Below, in pieces: positions 42,554-50,442 of a DNA stretch of 64,000 bases. How positions within the stretch are numbered: position 1 is the first letter of the stretch; each line of letters starts with the position of its first letter. The notes below the pieces were generated by a model. It was not told the DNA's origin and searched no databases. It saw nothing but the letters and a program-made list of their open reading frames with translations. The stretch is from Novosphingobium sp. UBA6272 (GTDB taxonomy: Bacteria; Pseudomonadota; Alphaproteobacteria; Sphingomonadales; Sphingomonadaceae). The stretch is from NCBI RefSeq assembly GCF_002440635.1, contig NZ_DJUW01000002.1, positions 257,677-321,676 on the forward strand. Direction: 5' to 3'. The position numbers and the translations under genes are program-made.

Positions 42554-42583
42554 GTGAACGTTCACCTAAATGATAACGTTCAC
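42554..42583. promoter_or_regulatory. Tandem LacI-type operators before the TonB receptor gene
   Basis: GTGAACGTTCAC (42554-42565) is a perfect 12-bp palindrome, and GTGAACGTTATCA is at 42571-42583 on the minus strand. The GH3 gene has a third copy. They are also 170-200 bases upstream of lasso precursor 2, on its other side, so co-regulation of that gene cannot be excluded. Confidence 0.75.
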
Positions 42584-42750
42584 TTCGTCAAGGGGCTGAG
42601 CCTTGGTTTTGCGGCCACGATGATGCCACCCCGGATCCTGGACGCTCAACTCTGACTAACAGAATCGTTGCATTAGCATGGCGGACAATGTTAATGCCGC
42701 GCGGGTTCGCAAATTTCCTGCAGTTTCTTTATGGATAGGTAGTCGCCATC

Positions 42751-42882
42751 ATGACCATGAACGCACCCAAGACCTGGATCGAGCCGGAAGTGACCGAACT
42801 TGAAATCGAGGAAACCCATGCTTTCCCGAATTTGGGTGCGGACGTCGGCGGCAATCCTGCTCCGGACTGCCAGCGCTCATAA
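42751..42882 (+). CDS. Lasso peptide precursor 2
   Basis: A 43-residue peptide, ATG 42751 (a second ATG is at 42757). Leader with Trp9-x-x-Pro12 (WIEP) and LEIEETH; Thr22 is at -2. The core would start at Ala24 and hold AFPNLGAD, giving an eight-residue ring Ala1-Asp8, with tail VGGNPAPDCQRS ending in Ser. Ala at position 1 is common in lasso peptides and supports the same cut in precursor 1. Identity to precursor 1 in leader and ring is high, while the loop/tail differs by a two-residue insertion. There is no terminator: the convergent propeller gene stops 9 bases further on. Confidence 0.87.
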   Translation: MTMNAPKTWIEPEVTELEIEETHAFPNLGADVGGNPAPDCQRS

Positions 42883-42891
42883 GGCATGGCC

Positions 42892-43815
42892 CTAGCTCGC
42901 CAGACCAACAATGTCGGTCGGCGAGCCAGGTAAATCCAATAATTCCAGTGGCTCGAGCTCGCGGTTCAGGATCGCGAGTCCGCCGCGCAATCCGTCACGC
43001 AGGTGACGCTCGCTGAAAATTGATAGGCCAACAGCCAGCATCTCGCCATTGAAGGCGAGCGCGCGGGTCATCATGCTGTCATGTACCTTGGCACGGCGGC
43101 CATCCGACGCGATGATTTCTCCGCTGGCCGAGGCAGAATGCCAAAGCGTGCCGTGCGAATCGGTCAACAGGTCGTGGCACTGGTGGCCTTCGATGAAGCT
43201 GCGTTCGGTGACCTGCCATTGGTCGTCTAGCCAGGCCAGCTCGCTCCGCTTTTGTGGAATCGCCTTGCCATTGTGCAGCATAAGCACCAGCCGACCGCCG
43301 ATCCGGCCGATTGAGTTGATGTGGAGATAGGCCCCGCTACGATCATCCGGCGAAGCAATCGGAAACGGCCGTTTGATGTCAACCGGCGCGCCGCCGAGCG
43401 AAAAGCGCAGCACGGCCTGGTTGGCCGTATCCACAACACAGATCAGATCGTCGATCACCCGAACCTGATGGCAATTCCCGTCAAGTCCCTTAGCCAGCAC
43501 CATTGCCTCGCCCAGCTGTCCACCTGCCAGCCCGATCCGGATCAGCCGACCCAAATTGAGTGTGCGGTCATGGCGGCCGCAATTTTCGAACAAATACAAG
43601 CTGTCACGATCGCGGCAGATGCCAAAGAACCAACCGTGGATGAGCGTCTTCCATTTACCCGGCGCAGCTGCGAAAACCCCGTTATGCGACGCCACAATCC
43701 ATCGCCACCCAGATATGTCGTGATCGACGATCCGCACGCTATCGGTTTGGTAAGAACGCGTTGCCAGCGCCTGGCGGATCGCGCGCTTGGCATCATGATC
43801 GAACGCGGCTGACAT
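42892..43815 (-). CDS. Propeller-like protein of unknown function, lasso locus copy 2
   Basis: A 307-residue paralogue of the protein at 29486. Repeats correspond one by one: WRWIVASHNGVFAAAP, LIHGWFFGICRDRDSLYLFENCG, GLDGNCHQVRVIDDLICVVDTAN, GAYLHINSIGRIGGRLVLMLHNGK, EGHQCHDLLTDSHGTLW. ATG 43815 is the start that matches copy 1; only two bases separate it from the divergent ATG of cyclase 2, so neither gene has room for a normal promoter outside the other. It converges on precursor 2. Confidence 0.82.
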   Translation of the reverse strand: MSAAFDHDAKRAIRQALATRSYQTDSVRIVDHDISGWRWIVASHNGVFAAAPGKWKTLIHGWFFGICRDRDSLYLFENCGRHDRTLNLGRLIRIGLAGGQLGEAMVLAKGLDGNCHQVRVIDDLICVVDTANQAVLRFSLGGAPVDIKRPFPIASPDDRSGAYLHINSIGRIGGRLVLMLHNGKAIPQKRSELAWLDDQWQVTERSFIEGHQCHDLLTDSHGTLWHSASASGEIIASDGRRAKVHDSMMTRALAFNGEMLAVGLSIFSERHLRDGLRGGLAILNRELEPLELLDLPGSPTDIVGLAS

Positions 43816-43817
43816 CG

Positions 43818-45614
43818 ATGAATCCTTACCAGCATGGCCAAAGTGCGCAAGCTGCCGGGTCGGGGCTCCGCCGCAGCGGGGTCCATGGACTGTTCCGTCT
43901 TGATGAAGGGCCAATCGATCCGGACGATGCGGTGCGGTTGGGGCTGGATGCGGTTCGGTCGGGGGCGGGTATCCTTGAAGCGTTTGATCCGGTCGAGCCC
44001 TGGGCCGGCACATCGGCGGTCGAAGATGCTTGTACAACTTGCCTGGCCGGCTGGATTGACGATGCCGCAATGATCGCGGAACGGCTTGGCCTCTCACCGG
44101 GCAGTTCGCCGGCCCGGATCGCGCGCGCCGCACTCGATCGATATGGCGCTGAAACACCGCTGCAGCTGAGCGGTGAATGGACCTTGCTGCAATGGGATCG
44201 GCGTGCAGGCCGCGCCGCGGTCACCATCATGGCCTCGGCAGCACGGCGCGATCCGGTGCTCTATGCACAGGCCGGAGCGCGCCTCGCGGTTTCATCGGAT
44301 CTCTATGCACTGGCCCGGATCGGCTGGGTTGACAGCGAACTGGATGAGACCGGCCTGCTTGCAGGAATGGGCCGTCCGGCTGCGCGGGCCATGGCCCCAG
44401 GGCGAACGATTTATCGCGGCGTGGCCCGGCTCGGTCCAGGCCAGGGCCTGGTCTTCCGGGCTGGTGCCTCACCAAAGGCGCTCCATTGCGATCCTTTGGC
44501 CTTGCCGCCGCCCTGGCCGGGCACTGCAGAAGAGGCCTTGGCTGAAGCAGAGGCCTTGCTGCGCCAGATCATGCGGGAGCGGATCGCTCGGGCGGGATCG
44601 GCGGCGATGCTGCTTAGTGGCGGGCTCGATTCGACCCTGCTGAGCTGGGCTGCGGCGACAGAAGCTGATCCAGCCTCAAACCTCATAACATTCACTTCGG
44701 CTGCACCGCCAGGCTGCGCTGTGCGCGATGAAACCAATGAAGCGCGGTTGGTGGCAGACAGCCTTGGCCTCGCCAATCTGCCGATTGTTGTTGGTCCGGA
44801 GCACGACAGCTATCGCCCGCCCGCCAGAGTCCTTGCGGGGGCCAATGGACCGCCGCTTGGCAACCGTCATTGCCTGACCGAGGCGTTCCAACAGGTCGCC
44901 CGGCAGCACGGGATCAACCTGCTTGTCAACGGCACCTATGGCGAAGGCACGCTGACCGCCCGGCTTGAAAAGCCAGGGCCGCTTTCCATAATACGCAGAT
45001 TTGCCAAACGCCTGTTGGGCAGGACTGAGGGTCCGTCCTTGTTGCAGGCGGGTGACTGGTTCCATGTCCAGCTTGCAACGCACAGGCTGGCAAAGCTGCC
45101 GCCGGAGCTAGCGGCCAGGCCGGAGCCAGCCAAGCCCGACGCGCACCATGGACAGTTTGGATTCCAACCTGTCGCGGCGAAGGCGCTGGCTCACCCCAAC
45201 GCTTTTTATGCCGGCGCGGTGCGCATGGATTTCCCCTTCCGAGACCTGCGCCTTTTGCGGTTCTTCGCCGGTTTGCCCACGGGCACTGTCAGTTCGTTGG
45301 GCGCTGATCGCGGGGCCGCGCGGCGCATGTTGGCTGGGCGGGTTCCGGCCGCAATAGTCGATCGCCGTGCGGGCCGCCCGGCCGATCCAGGCGGTTATGA
45401 TCGTCTGCAGCGCCAGGCTCCTACTGCCCGCGCACGGATCGCGGGTTATCGCAAGGCCGGGCTCGATGCGTGGTTGGACCTGGACTGGCTTGAGCTGGAA
45501 CTGACCCGCGTCGCAAGCCATGGGGTCAGCGGAGTCGATCAGGCAAATCGGACGCAGCTGACCGCGATGACAGCGGAATATCTGCAGTGGTTGCAGGATG
45601 GCGCAAAGTCCTGA
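43818..45614 (+). CDS. Asparagine-synthetase-like lasso cyclase 2
   Basis: A 598-residue paralogue of the cyclase at 25333. The synthetase P-loop is MLLSGGLDSTLLSWA (residues 264-278). The N-terminal glutaminase-like domain lacks the Cys nucleophile (starts M-N-P-Y). HGLFRLDEGPIDPDDAVRLG aligns with the N-terminus of copy 1, so about 20 extra residues precede it. It probably closes the ring of precursor 2. Its transcription must begin inside the divergent propeller gene. No B1 or B2 gene is nearby, so cleavage of the leader would rely on the proteins of the first locus. Confidence 0.9.
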   Translation: MNPYQHGQSAQAAGSGLRRSGVHGLFRLDEGPIDPDDAVRLGLDAVRSGAGILEAFDPVEPWAGTSAVEDACTTCLAGWIDDAAMIAERLGLSPGSSPARIARAALDRYGAETPLQLSGEWTLLQWDRRAGRAAVTIMASAARRDPVLYAQAGARLAVSSDLYALARIGWVDSELDETGLLAGMGRPAARAMAPGRTIYRGVARLGPGQGLVFRAGASPKALHCDPLALPPPWPGTAEEALAEAEALLRQIMRERIARAGSAAMLLSGGLDSTLLSWAAATEADPASNLITFTSAAPPGCAVRDETNEARLVADSLGLANLPIVVGPEHDSYRPPARVLAGANGPPLGNRHCLTEAFQQVARQHGINLLVNGTYGEGTLTARLEKPGPLSIIRRFAKRLLGRTEGPSLLQAGDWFHVQLATHRLAKLPPELAARPEPAKPDAHHGQFGFQPVAAKALAHPNAFYAGAVRMDFPFRDLRLLRFFAGLPTGTVSSLGADRGAARRMLAGRVPAAIVDRRAGRPADPGGYDRLQRQAPTARARIAGYRKAGLDAWLDLDWLELELTRVASHGVSGVDQANRTQLTAMTAEYLQWLQDGAKS

Positions 45615-46802
45615 TCAGCCGGGTTCCAGGTCAAACGCCATGCAGATCCGCCGCCCCTGTTGCCCGTGCGGGTAAGTCCGATGATAAGCGTGCGAGGGAA
45701 AGAGCGCGAGCATGCCCGCAAAGGGAGGCACGATCGTTTCTCCGAACGATGCGGCCGCCTCTGCTCCGGCCAGGCGCGGCGGCACCCCAAAGGCCAGGCT
45801 GCCGGCCCGGTCTTCACTGCCAGCGCCAAGGTCGGGAACCGCGATGTAATAGCCCCCGCTCATCCAGCCCGCAGGGTGGTTGTGCCATTCTTCATAGCCG
45901 TCGGCTTCGGTCATCACGCACCAGCTGCGCATGACCAGCCGCTCCGGCCTCGCCGCCACCCAGGGATGGTCGATGACTTCCAGCTCGGCGACTCTACGTG
46001 CCACTTCGCCGGCGATCCGCCGGTGCAGCACGTCAAAGGCCGGTGATCCGGCGCGTTGCGGGTGGTCGACCCGCATTGTGCCGCGCGATGATGTGCCGTG
46101 CCGCCCTTCGCGCAGGTCCGGATCGGCCTCCGCTTCGGTCTGCAAGGCCGCATTGAAAGCGTCAAGATCGGGCCAGCCCGCAGGCGTTGGCAAGGTGGTT
46201 GTGTGGACCAAGTCGATCCCGGAGAGTTCGCGGGCCACCTGGTGATCGCCCATCCGGGCCTGACCCAGCATCCGTGCGCCCAGCCAGCGAGGGTGCGATG
46301 CCCCCGCAAGGACCATCTGATCTGCCAGGTCGATCACGGCCGCTCCTTGTCCCAAATGGAGCAGCCTGTCGGTAAAGGTTCGGAAAGCCCCGTGCTGGTT
46401 CGGGTTTGCCGTGATGATCTGGCGAAGCAGATCCAGACCCTGGTCATCCCGTCCCAGCCGCAACAGGGCCCGTGCCCGCGCTAGCATGGCCTGTTCGCGC
46501 TGACCCGGCGTCTCGGCAATGGCAACAGCTTGTGCGGCCAAGGCCTCGGACCGCTCCGCATCGCTTGCCGCGTTCCTCGCCAGCAGGATCCGCGCAAGCA
46601 GCAGGAGTTCCCGCCCCGAAACTCCGGTCGTTGAATCGCCCAGGATTGCAGCCGCCTCTTCAAACAGGTCGCGATCGAACAGCAAGGCCGCCAGTTGCTC
46701 CTTCAGCATTGCGGATTGCGGTTGCCGCGTGATCGCGCTGCGCAGCACCTCAAGCCGCGTCACGGCCGCAACGGCCAGCGCTGGGGGAACAAGCACTTCC
46801 AT
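45615..46802 (-). CDS. TPR protein with C-terminal 2OG-Fe(II) oxygenase domain (copy 2)
   Basis: A 395-residue paralogue of the protein at 23672. The C-terminal domain has EEWHNHPAGWMSGGYYIAVPD and LFPSHAYHRTYPHGQQGRRICMAFDL, with the iron His residues and the 2-oxoglutarate Arg in place; the N-terminal 220 residues are helical TPR-like. The ATG at 46802 is preferred to the TTG at 46838, which has no ribosome-binding site. It converges on cyclase 2 directly at its stop. The copy next to each precursor suggests that each peptide has its own tailoring enzyme. Confidence 0.85.
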   Translation of the reverse strand: MEVLVPPALAVAAVTRLEVLRSAITRQPQSAMLKEQLAALLFDRDLFEEAAAILGDSTTGVSGRELLLLARILLARNAASDAERSEALAAQAVAIAETPGQREQAMLARARALLRLGRDDQGLDLLRQIITANPNQHGAFRTFTDRLLHLGQGAAVIDLADQMVLAGASHPRWLGARMLGQARMGDHQVARELSGIDLVHTTTLPTPAGWPDLDAFNAALQTEAEADPDLREGRHGTSSRGTMRVDHPQRAGSPAFDVLHRRIAGEVARRVAELEVIDHPWVAARPERLVMRSWCVMTEADGYEEWHNHPAGWMSGGYYIAVPDLGAGSEDRAGSLAFGVPPRLAGAEAAASFGETIVPPFAGMLALFPSHAYHRTYPHGQQGRRICMAFDLEPG

Positions 46803-46853
46803 GTCGGCGCTTCTTCGCCGAACCGGAGGTTGCGTCAAGCCGCTATCGGGGCC

Positions 46854-47936
46854 TTAGCAATCGGCGTCCAGTTCGGGCGCGGGGCGCGGCTCCCAGCTTT
46901 CGCCCGCAAAGCGGATCGCCGGGCCAATCATGTGCCCGCCGCCAGCCTCGACCAGCAGACCGCGCTCGGCCACATGGGGCTGATCCAGCGCCTCGCGGAA
47001 ATCGAGCACTGGGGCAAAGGCGACGTCCTTGTCTGCAAACCAGGAGACCCATGCGTCGCGGGTTTTGCCGCGGAAGGTTTTACGCAGGAAGGCGATCAGC
47101 TCGTCCTGCTCTCCGGCCGGGCGCTCCGCGATCGGGTAGAGGTCCATCCGGCCCAGCGCCCCCAGCAGGTTGGCCGCAAACTTCAGCTCACGCCCGCCCA
47201 ATACCAGATGGCGGCCATCGGCGGTTTCATAGACCTGGTAGAACGCTGCCCCGCCCAGCGAGCGCTGGCTGGCGGAGCGCGGCGCTTCGCCCCCGGCAAT
47301 CGCCGACCCGGCGGTATGGGCGCACCACGGCAGCAGGCTGTCGAACATCGCGCAGTCGATATAGTCGCCCTTACCGCTATGCTCGCGGCCGAGCAGCGCC
47401 ATCAGGGTGGCCGACAAGGCGGTCAGGCCGGCGGCCATGTCCGAGGCCGCGACGCCGGGTACCACCGGTGCGCCACCGGGTCCGTCGTTCACCGCCATGA
47501 ACCCGGCGAGGGCCTGGGTCGCCATGTCGTGCGCCGGGTGGTGCGCCATCGCCCCGGTCTGGCCGAAGGCGGAGATCGAACAATATACGATCCCCGGATT
47601 GCGCGCCGATACCGCGGCATAGTCAAAGCCCAGCCGCGCCATCACCCCGGGGCGGAAGCCTTCGACAAACACGTCGGCTCCGTCGATCAGGTCCCACAGC
47701 CGCGCCCTGCCGGCCTCACTCTTGAGATCAAGCGCCAGGCTTTTCTTGCCGCGGTTGAGGCTGCGGAACCAAACCGATTGCCCGCCTTCAAAGGGCTCCT
47801 GTTCGCGGGCTGGGTCGCCCCCAGGGCTTTCAACTTTCCATACCTCGGCACCTTGATCGGCCATCATCACGGTCATCATCGGGCCGGGCAGAAAGACTGA
47901 GAGGTCGATAACCTTGATGCCAGTTAGTTTGCCCAT
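46854..47936 (-). CDS. CaiB/BaiF-type class III CoA-transferase
   Basis: A 360-residue family III CoA transferase. MGKLTGIKVIDLSVFLPGPMMT is the typical beginning, with the Rossmann-type loop, SLNRGKKSLALDLK after it, and the catalytic Asp expected in the HHPAHDMATQALAG segment. It moves CoA between acyl groups. The ATG at 47936 is fixed by the conserved N-terminus. It is a single gene; the CoA donor/acceptor is unknown. Confidence 0.92.
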   Translation of the reverse strand: MGKLTGIKVIDLSVFLPGPMMTVMMADQGAEVWKVESPGGDPAREQEPFEGGQSVWFRSLNRGKKSLALDLKSEAGRARLWDLIDGADVFVEGFRPGVMARLGFDYAAVSARNPGIVYCSISAFGQTGAMAHHPAHDMATQALAGFMAVNDGPGGAPVVPGVAASDMAAGLTALSATLMALLGREHSGKGDYIDCAMFDSLLPWCAHTAGSAIAGGEAPRSASQRSLGGAAFYQVYETADGRHLVLGGRELKFAANLLGALGRMDLYPIAERPAGEQDELIAFLRKTFRGKTRDAWVSWFADKDVAFAPVLDFREALDQPHVAERGLLVEAGGGHMIGPAIRFAGESWEPRPAPELDADC

Positions 47937-48306
47937 CGGCGGCGACCTTTCTGTTGCAGATGATATCGGCAGGATGGGAATCGGATTGCGCCGATCGAGC
48001 GTCAAAGCAAGTCCCGATCTTGCAGATGCGAGCTCTGATACTCGATCGCAGCCGGCATCGGTTGTTGGTCGACTGCGGCATGATGCACCGCGAAACAAGT
48101 GCTGAGGGTAAAGGCAGCCTGGATGGGCAACTGACCGGTCCTGGTGGCAAGAACGAACTCTGTGCAAATTCGGATCTGGCCGAGGCCGGACCTGAACGGC
48201 TTGCGAAGTCTATGCCGGGATGTAACCGAACTGACTCTGAACTGTCAGCACCGCGCAACCTTGAGCGCCTATCCGGGCCTCGGATCGAAGCCGCCTGGAG
48301 TGGGCA
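47937..48306. other. Intergenic region, 370 bases, no recognised feature
   Basis: It separates the divergent CoA transferase and phosphoesterase genes. No convincing gene, RNA or repeat was seen; it must hold the promoters of both. Confidence 0.6.
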
Positions 48307-49221
48307 ATGCAGATCGGTGACTTGCTGGTGCTCGGCACGGAAACAGATCCGAAAGGAGCGACCCCGGCTTGGCTGAGCCTGCCTGAGCCACGGGGCTTCC
48401 GGCCAAAGCGCAAGCACCGGACCGTATGGATTTCAGACGTCCACCTCGGCACCCGTGGCTGCAATGCCGCCATGCTGAATGACTTCCTCCATTCGATCGA
48501 ATGCGAGACGCTCTATCTGGTCGGCGACATCATCGATGGCTGGCGGCTGCGCAAGGGCTGGTACTGGCCCGATGCGCACAACGAGGTGATCCGGCGTGTG
48601 CTCAAGATGGCGCATCGCGGCACCCGGGTCGTCTTCATCGTTGGCAATCACGACGAAATGCTGCGCGAATATGCCGGCTTCACCTTCGGCGGGGTCGAAC
48701 TCGCGCTCGAAGCCATCCACGAGACGGCGGACGGCCGCCGCCTGCTGATCACCCACGGCGACAGTTTCGACGGCGTCGTGCTCTATGCCAAGTGGCTCGC
48801 TTTGTTGGGAGACAAGGCCTATTCGGTGCTGCTGCGGGCCAATGTGCTCGTCAATGCCGTGCGGCGGCGGCTGAAAATGCCCTACTGGTCGCTGTCCGCC
48901 CATCTCAAGAAGCGCGTCAAGAACGCAGTCCAGTTCGTCTGCGCCTTTGAGGAGGCCGTCGCACGCGAGACTACCGAACGTGGACTCGACGGGGTGGTCT
49001 GCGGCCACATCCACTGCGCCGAAATCCGCCGGATCGGCGAGATTACCTATTATAACGATGGCGACTGGGTCGAAAGCTGCACGGCTCTGACCGAAGACAT
49101 GGCCGGCCAGATCGCGATTGTGGACTGGGCCGCCGAATGCGCGGCGCGATCCAAACCGGGCGCCAGCCCCCCTGTACATCCGCCCAGGCCGACCCCGGCC
49201 CGCCAACTGGAGAATGCCTGA
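48307..49221 (+). CDS. Metallophosphoesterase, LpxH-like UDP-diacylglucosamine diphosphatase family
   Basis: A 304-residue calcineurin-like phosphoesterase. Metal ligands are in WISDVHLGTRG, LVGDIIDGW, VGNHDEML, ITHGDSFD and GHIHCAE, the standard five blocks. The type is the LpxH-like / UDP-2,3-diacylglucosamine pyrophosphatase-related group that alphaproteobacteria encode next to a GT4 glycosyltransferase, possibly in glycolipid synthesis rather than lipid A. The stop shares one base with the next ATG. Confidence 0.85.
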   Translation: MQIGDLLVLGTETDPKGATPAWLSLPEPRGFRPKRKHRTVWISDVHLGTRGCNAAMLNDFLHSIECETLYLVGDIIDGWRLRKGWYWPDAHNEVIRRVLKMAHRGTRVVFIVGNHDEMLREYAGFTFGGVELALEAIHETADGRRLLITHGDSFDGVVLYAKWLALLGDKAYSVLLRANVLVNAVRRRLKMPYWSLSAHLKKRVKNAVQFVCAFEEAVARETTERGLDGVVCGHIHCAEIRRIGEITYYNDGDWVESCTALTEDMAGQIAIVDWAAECAARSKPGASPPVHPPRPTPARQLENA

Positions 49222-50303
49222 TGCGCATCGCCATCGCTACCGACGCCTGGTTCCCCCAAGTCAACGGTGTTGTCCGCACCCTCGCTGCCACTGTCTCGGA
49301 ACTCGACCTGCGTGGCTACGAAGTCGAAATGATCACGCCCGAGCGGTTCCGGACCATTCCGATGCCGGGCTACGGTTCGATCGACCTGGCCATCGCGCCG
49401 CGCTTTTCAGCCCGCAAGCTGCTCAAGGCCTTCCAACCCGACGTGGTCCATATTGCGACCGAAGGTCCGATCGGCTGGAGCGCACGCGGCTGGTGCAAAT
49501 CGCATGGCGTGCCGTTCACCAGCGCCTTCCACACCCGCTTTCCAGACTATGTCGCGGTTCGGACCGGGATTAGCGCGGAGCATTTCTGGCCGATCTTCCG
49601 GCGTTTTCATCGCGATAGCCGGGCCGTCCTGGCGGCAACTCCCAGCCTTGAGCGCGAACTGAACGCGCGCGGGATCGGCAATGTCCGCCGCTGGACCCGC
49701 GGCATCTCGCATTGGCAATTCCGGCCCTATGGCGAAATCCATCCCGGTATGGTCGACCTGCCGCGGCCGATCCTGCTCAATGTCGGCCGGGTCGCGCCAG
49801 AGAAGAACCTCGAAGCCTTCCTGTCGCTCGAAACCCCTGGTACCAAGGTTGTAGTCGGCGATGGACCGGCGCTCGACATGCTGCGCAAGCGTTATCCGGA
49901 CGTGGTCTTCCTGGGGGCGCTTGGCGGCGAGGATCTCGCCAGTGCTTACCGAGCCGCCGATTGCTTCGTTTTCCCGAGCCTCACCGATACCTTCGGCCTG
50001 GTCGTGATCGAAGCCCTGGCCTGCGGATTGCCGGTCGCGGCATATCCGGTTCCCGGCCCGATCGACATTCTGGGCGAAGTAGGACGGGGGGGTGACAACG
50101 ACTTCCCCGCCAGGATCGGTGCCGTCAACGCTGACCTCGGCGAAGCGATCGCCTGCGCCCTGCAAGTCGATCGCAAGGCCACAGCCCTGTTCGCGCAGCG
50201 CTTCACCTGGGAAGCCGCGACCGATCAGTTCCTCGCCGCTGTCCAAGGCGCGCTCCGCTCGGCTGATGTGCAGAGCGACGAACACGCCATGCTCCTTGCC
50301 TAG
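49221..50303 (+). CDS. Glycosyltransferase family 4
   Basis: A 360-residue GT-B glycosyltransferase. The N-terminal start MRIAIATDAWFPQVNGVVRT and the C-terminal EX7E-like segment DCFVFPSLTDTFGLVVIEAL are classical, as in MgtA / SqdX / DgcA-like lipid glycosyltransferases. The 1-base overlap with the phosphoesterase gene makes a two-gene unit for a membrane glycolipid. The sugar cannot be told. Confidence 0.9.
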   Translation: MRIAIATDAWFPQVNGVVRTLAATVSELDLRGYEVEMITPERFRTIPMPGYGSIDLAIAPRFSARKLLKAFQPDVVHIATEGPIGWSARGWCKSHGVPFTSAFHTRFPDYVAVRTGISAEHFWPIFRRFHRDSRAVLAATPSLERELNARGIGNVRRWTRGISHWQFRPYGEIHPGMVDLPRPILLNVGRVAPEKNLEAFLSLETPGTKVVVGDGPALDMLRKRYPDVVFLGALGGEDLASAYRAADCFVFPSLTDTFGLVVIEALACGLPVAAYPVPGPIDILGEVGRGGDNDFPARIGAVNADLGEAIACALQVDRKATALFAQRFTWEAATDQFLAAVQGALRSADVQSDEHAMLLA

Positions 50304-50442
50304 GGTAAGCACTATGTGAACCACAAAACGATGAGAGGCATCACTTTAGTCTGGCCGAAGCGACTTGCTGAACAGGCCAATCGAGCCGACAAACCCGTGG
50401 CCGCGATGGTTTGCGAGAATCGTGATGCTGGCGGTGCGGCGA

